The notes beneath the pieces were generated by a model. The model saw only the letters and a program-made list of their open reading frames with translations. It did not search any database and had not been told where the DNA came from. Shown here in pieces: positions 41,386 to 47,765 of a DNA stretch of 54,926 bases; position 1 is the first letter of the stretch; every line of letters starts with the position of its first letter. Both the position numbers and the translations under genes were made by a program. Source of the DNA: Elusimicrobiota bacterium (GTDB lineage Bacteria > Elusimicrobiota > Elusimicrobia > UBA1565 > UBA9628); NCBI GenBank assembly GCA_016218545.1, contig JACRDQ010000012.1, positions 1-54,926 of the forward strand. The letters run 5' to 3'.

Positions 41386-43114
41386 GGAGCCTCCTCGAAG
41401 GAGAGGCCAGGTGGCCGGCGTAGCGTCGGTAGAAGGGCAGGGAGCAGGCGGCCAGCAGGACGTCGAAGGCCTTGAAGGCCCCGGTCACGCCCATGTGGAA
41501 GTCCCTGCTCGAGAACCTGGCCTTGCCGGACTTGCTGACCCGCCAGTCGAAGCAGATGTCGGAATACACGGCCTGAAAATCGCCTTCAGCCAGGAGCTTC
41601 TCGAGCTCCCAGGGCCCGCGGAACACGCGCATCCGGGCGGAGGGGCACTCCTTGGGAGGCTTGGGCTGCTCTCCGTGGCTGTCGTAATACAGGAAATCGA
41701 TCCCGAATCCCATCTCAGCCGCCATGCTCGCCATGGGAGCGCCGAAGCCGTAGCGCACCTGGAACATGCGCGGCAGGGTCGCTTCGGAGACCACGAACGC
41801 GACCCTGAGCTTCTCCGCCTTGGCCTTGCGCTCCTCCCAGGCCCGGCGCACGGCTGCCATGCGCCTCCTCCAGGCCTGGTCGAACTCCTTGCTCCGGCCG
41901 GCGGAAGAGGCGATGAGTTCCATGCACGCCTTGGTGCCTGCCAGGCCGTAGGGCGCCGGCACGTCTACGACCTTGCGGCGCGGGGCCAGGAGCTCCTTGA
42001 GCTTCACGGGATAAGAGGAGCGCTCGCAGAAGATCTGAGTCAGGGCCTTGGGCAGGCGCTCGACCGAGGGGAAGTCCATCATGGGGAAGACCGCGGCGTT
42101 GACCTTCACTCCCATGGCTTGCAGGAACGGGGTGAGCTCGCCCTTGCGGAAGGCCTCGGGGAAATGGAAGAGGTTCACGGCCGAGGGGTCGGGCCGCGTG
42201 TCGAAGTACCCGGGTTTCCCAGTGGTCTGGCGCAGGAACTCGCCGAAGTTGTCGAGGCTGTCGCGGTCCTTCTGGCTCCAGCTCACGGGCTTGCACCCTG
42301 AGATCTTCTCTAGCCTGTGGGCGAGCCCGTTCAAGTCCTCGCCCATGACGATGGGCGTGCAGAGGTGGCAGACCACGAGGTAGTGGCCGGCGGCGGTGAG
42401 CTCGCGGGCCTTCTCGACGACGGCGTCGGCCTTCTCCGTGGTCCCGAGCACCATGTCCCGCTCGTCGAGCTCGATGGCGATGGCCGTGCTCCTGCCGCCG
42501 CCCAGCTCGTCCTCCTTGTCATTGGGCCAGTCGAGGAAGGACCAGCGGTTGACATTGAGGTCCGGCCTGGCGTAGTAGCACTCCAGGTCCGCGTATTCGA
42601 GGGTGACGGTCCGGTCGAAGGTGCACTCAGGCACGCCGAGGAGCACCTCGAAGTCCTGGTCCCCGTAGAAGTTGCGCCACCCGGCCTCCTGAAGGCCGAA
42701 GGGAGAGCCCACATAGGGCACCCGGAGGTCGTCGCCTTGCTGGTCAGGCCTGCGGTGCTCGATGAAGGAGTCCGGGTCAGCCTCGATGATGTCCAGGATC
42801 GCCCGCAGGCTGCGCTTGCCGAGCCTGGCAGAGAGCACCTTGAGGAGCTTGGAAGCCGCCGGCCCGGAAGCTCCTTGAGGCTCCAGGGAGACCCTGCCGG
42901 AGGCTTCCTGGGGAACCGCGAAGAAGACGAGCTTGGCGGCCCCGTTCCTGTAGGCGAGCCGCACGTCCTTGCGGCCCTGGCTGCACGCAGCCTCCAGGAC
43001 CCAGCCCATCCCCAGGCCGAAGAGCTTCTCAAGGCCGGCCAGGGCCTTGGGCCCGGCCAGCAGATGCCGCTCCACAGACGCCGGGTCCGTGAGCCAGGAC
43101 GCGTCTTCAGGCAT
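41378..43114 (-). CDS. Nitrogenase component-1-like protein (partner subunit)
   Basis: A 578-residue protein homologous to the C-terminal half of the fusion at 31056-33461. C179 is in YADLECYYARPDLN; C249 and C252 are in LVVCHLCTPIVMGEDLNGL, the counterpart of STC...IGDD in NifD/NifE. Later parallels include VFPMMDFPSVERLPKAL and VYSDICFDWRVSKSGKARFSSRDFHMG. Residues 1-150 are an extra N-terminal domain (SVERHLLAGPKALAGLEKLFGLG) not present in the fusion's catalytic half. With 40063-41385 it probably forms an alpha/beta complex reduced by the iron protein at 44500-45321. Too divergent for dinitrogen reduction to be assumed. Confidence 0.85.
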   Translation of the reverse strand: MPEDASWLTDPASVERHLLAGPKALAGLEKLFGLGMGWVLEAACSQGRKDVRLAYRNGAAKLVFFAVPQEASGRVSLEPQGASGPAASKLLKVLSARLGKRSLRAILDIIEADPDSFIEHRRPDQQGDDLRVPYVGSPFGLQEAGWRNFYGDQDFEVLLGVPECTFDRTVTLEYADLECYYARPDLNVNRWSFLDWPNDKEDELGGGRSTAIAIELDERDMVLGTTEKADAVVEKARELTAAGHYLVVCHLCTPIVMGEDLNGLAHRLEKISGCKPVSWSQKDRDSLDNFGEFLRQTTGKPGYFDTRPDPSAVNLFHFPEAFRKGELTPFLQAMGVKVNAAVFPMMDFPSVERLPKALTQIFCERSSYPVKLKELLAPRRKVVDVPAPYGLAGTKACMELIASSAGRSKEFDQAWRRRMAAVRRAWEERKAKAEKLRVAFVVSEATLPRMFQVRYGFGAPMASMAAEMGFGIDFLYYDSHGEQPKPPKECPSARMRVFRGPWELEKLLAEGDFQAVYSDICFDWRVSKSGKARFSSRDFHMGVTGAFKAFDVLLAACSLPFYRRYAGHLASPSRRLHA

Positions 43115-43132
43115 GCCTGCTCCTGTCCCGGC

Positions 43133-44248
43133 TCACGCCGCCCCCACCTTCAGGCAGAAACCCTTGGCCGTCTCAGTGGCCGCCTTGGAGAGGAAGGCCA
43201 GACAGCCCTGGAACCCGAGGGAGGGCTCCTCGAGCAGGTAGTGGGTCAGGCACGAGGGGACCCCGAACTCGAGCCACCCGGTCGCCGGCTTGACCGTGTC
43301 CAGGAGCAGGGTGTCTGCGACCAGCAGGTCCACCCTCTTCCAGAAGTCCGCGTCCCACTCGGCCCGGACCGTGGAGGCTGCTGGAACGAAATGGGCCTGG
43401 CCTGTTTTCTCCAGGAGCGCCCTCTCTTCCGCGGCCAGGTGATGCCTGCCTGCGGAAAGCATGCTGCCTTCCAGGGACCCGCCCAGCTCGGCGATGAGCT
43501 CAGCGAACGCCGCCCCGTAATGCGGGTCCCCGGCAAAGGCGAAGCGCCTGTTGAGGAAGGCGTGCGGCACGCTCCACTCCAGGCGCGGGATCACGTCGTC
43601 GAGCTCGGACTTGATGAAGGCCGCGGCCTCGGCATCCTTGCCCAGCGCACCGGCTGCGGTCTCGATGAATCTCCGCGTCCGAGCCAGGCCGAAGGGAAGC
43701 TCCGCCTCGATGAGCCGGACCTTCAAGCGCTCGGCCAGGATGCGGCCTGCTTCGCGGCCATGCGGAAGGCTGACCACGACCGAGGCCTCGCCGGCCTCTT
43801 CGAGCGTTGCAAGCGCCCCGCCCGAGAGCCACAGGGAGGTCTTCTTGAACCCAAGGGCGGAGAAGATCCTCCGGAGCTCAGCCGCGTCGCCAAGCCCGTC
43901 TCCCTCGTTGCGGCTCATGAGATGTCCGACCACAGCCGCGACCGCGGGCTTGGGCTTGGCCTTGGGAAGGTCCACGCCATGGGCCAGGGCCGCGAGAGCA
44001 GAGGCATAACCGTCGAGCCAGTCCCCTTTCCCGTCCTTGGCAGGGCCGAGGGCCACCGTCTTGGCGACCTGGCCCGGCCCGCGGCCGGCCCGGTCATGCC
44101 GCTCCAGATAACCGCTGCCTGTCTCGGGCTTGAAGCCTTGGAATCCGAGGTCCGGCACGGCGTTGAGCGCCAGGCGGAGCCCGTCCTCGTAAGGCAGTCT
44201 CAGGAGCGCGTCGGAAGCCTTCTTGCGGCTCACCACAGCCTTGGTCAT
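43133..44248 (-). CDS. Nitrogenase component-1-like protein lacking the N-terminal cluster cysteines
   Basis: A 371-residue third member of the 29755/40063 family. It aligns with them at LRLALNAVPDLGFQGF, GDWLDGYASALAALAHG, VVGHLMSRNEGDGLGDAAELRRI, LPFGLARTRRFIE and EPSLGFQGCLAFLSKAA. About 70 residues between LNAVPD and GDWLDGY are missing, exactly where the other two carry their cluster cysteines; the only cysteines here are near the C-terminus. It may be a structural, regulatory or scaffold subunit. It lies between the HTH gene (2 nt) and the partner-subunit gene (18 nt), in the same operon. Confidence 0.85.
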   Translation of the reverse strand: MTKAVVSRKKASDALLRLPYEDGLRLALNAVPDLGFQGFKPETGSGYLERHDRAGRGPGQVAKTVALGPAKDGKGDWLDGYASALAALAHGVDLPKAKPKPAVAAVVGHLMSRNEGDGLGDAAELRRIFSALGFKKTSLWLSGGALATLEEAGEASVVVSLPHGREAGRILAERLKVRLIEAELPFGLARTRRFIETAAGALGKDAEAAAFIKSELDDVIPRLEWSVPHAFLNRRFAFAGDPHYGAAFAELIAELGGSLEGSMLSAGRHHLAAEERALLEKTGQAHFVPAASTVRAEWDADFWKRVDLLVADTLLLDTVKPATGWLEFGVPSCLTHYLLEEPSLGFQGCLAFLSKAATETAKGFCLKVGAA

Positions 44249-44250
44249 TT

Positions 44251-44439
44251 TCAGATCCTCTGGTAGCGCCTGCCCTTGGCTTTCTCGACCTCGTTCTTGA
44301 GGAAGAACCAGGCGGAATTGCCGCCCAGCTTGGCCCAGGGATTGATCTTGCCCTGCCGTATCCAGGCGTAGAGGGTGGGCCGGGTGATGCCCAGCAGCTC
44401 GCAGGTCTTGGGCGTGGTCAAAAGGTCGTCCGGGTTCAT
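44251..44439 (-). CDS. Small helix-turn-helix (excisionase/MerR-like) DNA-binding protein
   Basis: A 62-residue protein of the HTH_17 type: LLTTPKTCELLGITRPTLYAWIRQGKINPWAKLGGNSAWFFLKNEVEKA. The winged-helix pattern of excisionases and small MerR-like regulators covers the whole chain. It sits between the NifH-like gene and three nitrogenase-like genes and may regulate them. A TCTAAT box ends 6 nt before its ATG, so its own mRNA may be leaderless. Confidence 0.85.
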   Translation of the reverse strand: MNPDDLLTTPKTCELLGITRPTLYAWIRQGKINPWAKLGGNSAWFFLKNEVEKAKGRRYQRI

Positions 44440-44445
44440 GCCGAC

Positions 44446-44481
44446 ATTAGAGCATTTTTGACAGGTCTGTAAGATTTGTCA
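44446..44481 (-). promoter_or_regulatory. Promoter and possible operator for the HTH gene
   Basis: The minus strand carries TTACAG-N15-TCTAAT, with TCTAAT at 44446-44451. Overlapping it is an inverted repeat TGACA...TGTCA at about 44459-44481, which could be the site bound by the HTH protein itself. Both are inferred from sequence alone. Confidence 0.4.
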
Positions 44482-44499
44482 GGCGGAGGCCCGGCCGCG

Positions 44500-45321
44500 T
44501 CACCAGCCGCCGTAGAACTGTTTGTCGTTCATGGGCGTGGGGATGGGGCACTTCTCTTTCTTGACCGCCAGGATCTTGGCGGCCAGGGAACGCAAGCTCT
44601 TGCTGAAGGGGCACTTGGGCGAGCGCTCGACCACGGTCTTCTCGCGCGCGAACTCGGCCTCGCGCACCGCGAGGTCGCGGGGCACGTACTCTAGGATCTT
44701 CGTGCCCACGAGCTTGGCGAAGCGCTCGAGCCTCTTGCGGTCGGCCTTGCCGTCCTTGAGGTTGGCCACCAGACCGGCGAGGTAGACCCCGTTGGACGCG
44801 TAGGTGCGCACGGACTTGGCGATGTTGTTGGCCGCGTAGAGGGCCATGAGCTCCTCGGAGACCACGATGACGATCTTCTCGGCGAAGCCCTTGCGCAGGG
44901 GGGCGGCGAAGCCCCCGCAGACCACGTCCCCGAGCACGTCGAAGACCCCGACGTCGTAAGCGCCCGCCTTGAGGATGTCGAGGTCCTGGAAGGCCTCGAG
45001 CATCATGGAGATGCCCCTGCCCGCGCACCCGACCCCCGGCTCCGGTCCTCCGGCCTCGATGCAGTCGATGCCGAGCCTGCCCTGGACCAGCAGGTCCCTG
45101 GGCCCCAGGCTCTGCCGGTCGCGCACGCCGAAGATCCGGGCGTGCTTCTCCATGAAGGTCTCGATGAGGGCGCCGTCCACGAGGCCCACGGTCGAGTCGT
45201 GCTTGGGGTCGCAGCCCACGTGGATGACTTTCTTGCCGCTGAGGGCGTAGATCGCGCTCAGGTTGGCCGCGACCGTGGACTTGCCGATGCCGCCCTTGCC
45301 GAAGATGACGATTTTTTCCAT
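44500..45321 (-). CDS. NifH/BchL-like iron protein (stand-alone reductase)
   Basis: A 273-residue ATP-dependent reductase with Walker A GKGGIGKST (9-17), GCDPKHDST (37-44), cluster cysteines C99 (GGPEPGVGCAGRGI) and C135 (GDVVCGGFAAPLR), and the length of a NifH. These two cysteines from each monomer of a dimer hold one [4Fe-4S] cluster that passes electrons to a component-1 partner. It is the second iron protein in the window; the first is fused at 31056-33461. GGPEPGVGCAGRGI is NifH-like rather than BchL-like. The final YGGW and a KKEKCPIPTPMND tail are shared in part with the fusion (KAAVPTPLSDE). Confidence 0.92.
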   Translation of the reverse strand: MEKIVIFGKGGIGKSTVAANLSAIYALSGKKVIHVGCDPKHDSTVGLVDGALIETFMEKHARIFGVRDRQSLGPRDLLVQGRLGIDCIEAGGPEPGVGCAGRGISMMLEAFQDLDILKAGAYDVGVFDVLGDVVCGGFAAPLRKGFAEKIVIVVSEELMALYAANNIAKSVRTYASNGVYLAGLVANLKDGKADRKRLERFAKLVGTKILEYVPRDLAVREAEFAREKTVVERSPKCPFSKSLRSLAAKILAVKKEKCPIPTPMNDKQFYGGW

Positions 45322-45328
45322 TCTATAC

Positions 45329-45395
45329 TGGGGTCAGTCTTCAACTTATTCAACTTATTCGCAGAATAAGTTGAATAAGTTGAAGACTGACCCCA
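45329..45395. repeat. 67-bp perfect palindrome upstream of the iron-protein gene
   Basis: Two perfect 32-nt arms (45329-45360 and 45364-45395) around a GCA loop; the outer ends read TGGGGTCAGTC. The arms contain a direct duplication of CAACTTATT. It fills the space between the broken membrane gene and the NifH-like gene, ending 8 nt before the ATG at 45321. As RNA it would form a 32-bp hairpin in the leader. The AT-rich arms contrast with the GC-rich genes, as expected for an inserted element. Confidence 0.85.
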
Positions 45396-45397
45396 TC

Positions 45398-45409
45398 ATA
45401 ATACCAAAA
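45398..45409 (-). promoter_or_regulatory. Extended -10 candidate for the NifH-like gene
   Basis: The minus strand reads CTTTTGGTATTAT, an extended -10 with TGG before TATTAT. Transcription from about 45391 would start inside the edge of the 67-bp palindrome, so the leader RNA would be almost only hairpin. The string matches the candidates at 1271-1283 and 33479-33493. Confidence 0.45.
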
Positions 45410-45411
45410 GC

Positions 45412-45855
45412 CTATCGGGCTCTGCCTTGGGCATCAGACCCTTGGCCCCTGAGGTCCCTGCGGTGCCTGATGTAGAAGATGGGCAGGAGCACGGCGCAGG
45501 TCCCCAGCCCGACGCAGAAGAAGGCTCCGAGCGCGATCCCCACGAGCCGTCCGATGCCGCCCGCACCCTCTCCGGCATTAAGCAGCAGGGTGGCGGCGAA
45601 GACGATCCCCAGCCCCAGGCCGAACCCGGCTCGCTGGAAGAGGGTCTGGCTGACCCAGTCCGTGAGCCCGGCGATCACCAATCCCGCGGCCACCCAGCCC
45701 GGAGCAGCGACGGCCGCGAGCAGGGCCCAATGTTCAGGCTCCATGCCGATCGGGACATGACGCCAGGCTATGGCCGCGGCGGCGCCTGCCTAGACCAGCA
45801 GGCCCGCGGCCGCGCATAGGAAGCGCAAGCGCTTCGCCTTGATGGAGACCATCAT
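45412..45855 (-). pseudogene. Small membrane protein gene interrupted by an amber codon
   Basis: The intact 3' part (ATG at 45744) would encode 110 residues with three hydrophobic segments (LAAVAAPGWVAAGLVIAGLTDW; LGLGIVFAATLLL; LVGIALGAFFCVGLGTCAVLLPIFYI). Upstream, the same frame stays open for 36 more codons except for one TAG at 45790-45792. It begins MMVSIKAKRLRFLCAAAGLLV, which with AGAAAAIAW after the stop makes a natural first membrane helix. The ATG at 45855 overlaps the stop of the preceding rSAM gene as ATGA, the coupling used throughout this region. I infer a recently broken gene, a sequence error, or suppression. Function unknown. Confidence 0.65.
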
Positions 45856-47690
45856 AGCTTCAGGAGCGGAAGGTCCTCTGGGTGGGCTTCCAGGTGTTCC
45901 CTGAATGTCCCGAGGCAGCGCCGGGTCTCCGGGCACTTGAGGCAGGACACGGGCTTTACGAAGGTCTGGTGCAGCAGGTAAAGCTTGACCGAGTCAGCCA
46001 TCTGCTCCGGGCCAGGGACTGCCGGACCCTGGATGCGGCAGCTCACGCAGACCGGGAATCCGGTCAAGGACGCGACCTTCAGGCCGGCATCGAGGAGCTC
46101 CCGGTAGGAGGGCTCGAGCTCCTCATATGGCAGGTTCATGCTCTCCGGCGCCTTGGGCCTGAGAGGGAGGATGACGAAAGGAAGTCCCCACTGCCGGGCC
46201 GCCAGATCCTCGAGGCCTGCCAGGGCTCCCAGGTTCTGCCTCATGAGGTTGGTATGGATGAAGACCTTCAAGCCGGCCTTCCTCGCGTTCTCCACGCTCT
46301 TGAGGGCCTCATCGAAGCTGCCCCTCCTGCCGGTCAGCCGGTCGTGCAGCCCGGGCTCAGCGGCGTAGAGGGGCAGGGCCAGGCTGGTGGCCCCGGCCTT
46401 CATGAGGCTTGCTGCCCGGCTCGGCTCGGCCAGGAGGGTCCCTGAGGTCATGACCTCGACCTCGACAAAGCCCTGCTTGCGGCAGAGCCTGAGGATCTTG
46501 GCGAGCTCCGGATGCAGAAGGGGCTCGTTGCCGGCGAGAGCGATGCGCTTGCGCCGGACCTGACCGGCGGTCCTGAGCGCTGAGCAGAGCTCAGCCAAGG
46601 GCTGGCCCGACTCCTGAGGCTTGGCCTTGCAGAACGCGCAGTCATTGACGCACCCGGTCCTCAGGAACAGGAAAACCGAGGAGACTCCAGGCAGATGAGC
46701 GTCGAGGAACCGGTCCTGCCCGGCCAGGTCAGCGGCCATGAGCCCGCGCCGGACCGACCGGTTCTCCGACCCGTCGCGCCAGCCTGGGAAGGGCTGCTGG
46801 AAGAAGCTCCAAAGCCGCAGGCTCAAGGCCGCGCTGTCGCGCCAGAGGTCCCTGGCCTCGCCGGAGAGCAGGCGGCTGGCCCAGGTCTGCCTGGTTGAGG
46901 GCTCCATGAAGAGGCTCTCGAGGCTCTCGATCCCGCCCGGCAGGACCGGCGGGCCTGCCTGGAGGAACTCGGGCCACAGCCCTGCGTGGCGCACTGCAGA
47001 GGCCCAAGCCAGCCCTCCGCCATCGGTCAAGGCCAGGTCCGGGGCCAGAAGCTCAGGCTCATCCTCTTCCCAGAAGTTCGCCACCTGCAAGCCCTGGTTC
47101 CCGGACCGCGCACGGGCCTGCGCCTCGAGCCACGAAGAGAGCCCGAGCTCCAAGGACGTCATGGCGCGGTCTGCTCCTGCCCTGCCCGGAGCAGAGGCCA
47201 GGCGCACCGAGACCGGGCCCAGGGGTGCCAGGGCGGAGAGCCGCAAAGCCAGGCCTGAGACCTCGGCCGGAGCGACGCGCAACTCGACAGCGCCAGGCAC
47301 GCCCGCTGAGGCCAGGCGAGCGAGGACATCTTTGAGCCTGCCTTCCTGGCCGCGCTCTGCGGAGAGCACGACCCTGCCTCCCAATGCTTGCCAGCGCTCG
47401 AGCAGGGTCTTGGAAGCTCCGCTGCCGCCCAGCCTGAGCACGCAGTCGAGCTCAAGAGCCTTGACCCCGGCCTTGGAGGCCGCGTCCTCGAGGACGTCGA
47501 GCGCTCCGTCGGCCCCGGGCCCGGAGCCTGAGAGGACCACGCGGATGCGGCGGTCTCCGCTCCTGAGCAGGAGTCCCACGGCCTTGGCGAACGCGTCTTG
47601 GACCTTGCCCGCCTGCCACGAGCCAGGGCACGCTTCCAGGACCCTGGCTGGGCCCACGGCGCCGGATTCGATGAGGCGGGGAAGGGTCAT
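45852..47690 (-). CDS. Radical SAM protein with long uncharacterised N-terminal domain
   Basis: About 612 residues from the ATG at 47690; an open frame to 48086 is a shadow of the divergent gene. Residues 1-340 are an unrecognised alpha/beta domain with no cysteine motif. The rSAM core follows: FLRTGCVNDCAFCKAKPQES, then RIALAGNEPLLHPELAK, where GGEP is altered to GNEP. The C-terminus has CVSCRIQGP and SCLKCPETRRCLGTFREHLE, a SPASM-like set. It is the first gene of the nitrogenase-like locus and has the best promoter in the window just upstream. Confidence 0.85.
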   Translation of the reverse strand: MTLPRLIESGAVGPARVLEACPGSWQAGKVQDAFAKAVGLLLRSGDRRIRVVLSGSGPGADGALDVLEDAASKAGVKALELDCVLRLGGSGASKTLLERWQALGGRVVLSAERGQEGRLKDVLARLASAGVPGAVELRVAPAEVSGLALRLSALAPLGPVSVRLASAPGRAGADRAMTSLELGLSSWLEAQARARSGNQGLQVANFWEEDEPELLAPDLALTDGGGLAWASAVRHAGLWPEFLQAGPPVLPGGIESLESLFMEPSTRQTWASRLLSGEARDLWRDSAALSLRLWSFFQQPFPGWRDGSENRSVRRGLMAADLAGQDRFLDAHLPGVSSVFLFLRTGCVNDCAFCKAKPQESGQPLAELCSALRTAGQVRRKRIALAGNEPLLHPELAKILRLCRKQGFVEVEVMTSGTLLAEPSRAASLMKAGATSLALPLYAAEPGLHDRLTGRRGSFDEALKSVENARKAGLKVFIHTNLMRQNLGALAGLEDLAARQWGLPFVILPLRPKAPESMNLPYEELEPSYRELLDAGLKVASLTGFPVCVSCRIQGPAVPGPEQMADSVKLYLLHQTFVKPVSCLKCPETRRCLGTFREHLEAHPEDLPLLKL

Positions 47691-47714
47691 GGTGCGGGAA
47701 GCGTCCCTGATGAC

Positions 47715-47743
47715 ATGATAGCCGCGGTCCGACGAATTGTCAA
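47715..47743 (-). promoter_or_regulatory. Strong sigma-70-type promoter of the nitrogenase-like locus
   Basis: On the minus strand TTGACA (plus 47738-47743), an exact 17-nt spacer and TATCAT (plus 47715-47720). The predicted start near 47708 gives an 18-nt leader to the ATG at 47690. It could drive the rSAM gene and the broken membrane gene and possibly read through to the NifH-like gene. Confidence 0.7.
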
Positions 47744-47748
47744 CGAAT

Positions 47749-47757
47749 TGATAGAAT
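47749..47757 (+). promoter_or_regulatory. Extended -10 of the divergent rSAM gene
   Basis: TGATAGAAT is an extended -10 (TG, one base, TAGAAT) that ends 8 nt before the ATG at 47766. The transcript would start within about two bases of the ATG, so it may be leaderless. A GAGGGG string lies in the gap and could instead act as a ribosome site if the start is further upstream. Confidence 0.45.
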
Positions 47758-47765
47758 GAGGGGTC

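Noticed and set aside
29755..45321. True nitrogen-fixing nitrogenase
   Set aside because: No NifB, NifE/N, NifM, NifS or NifU set is seen, the component-1 proteins are short and divergent, and the family context fits paralogues acting on other substrates.
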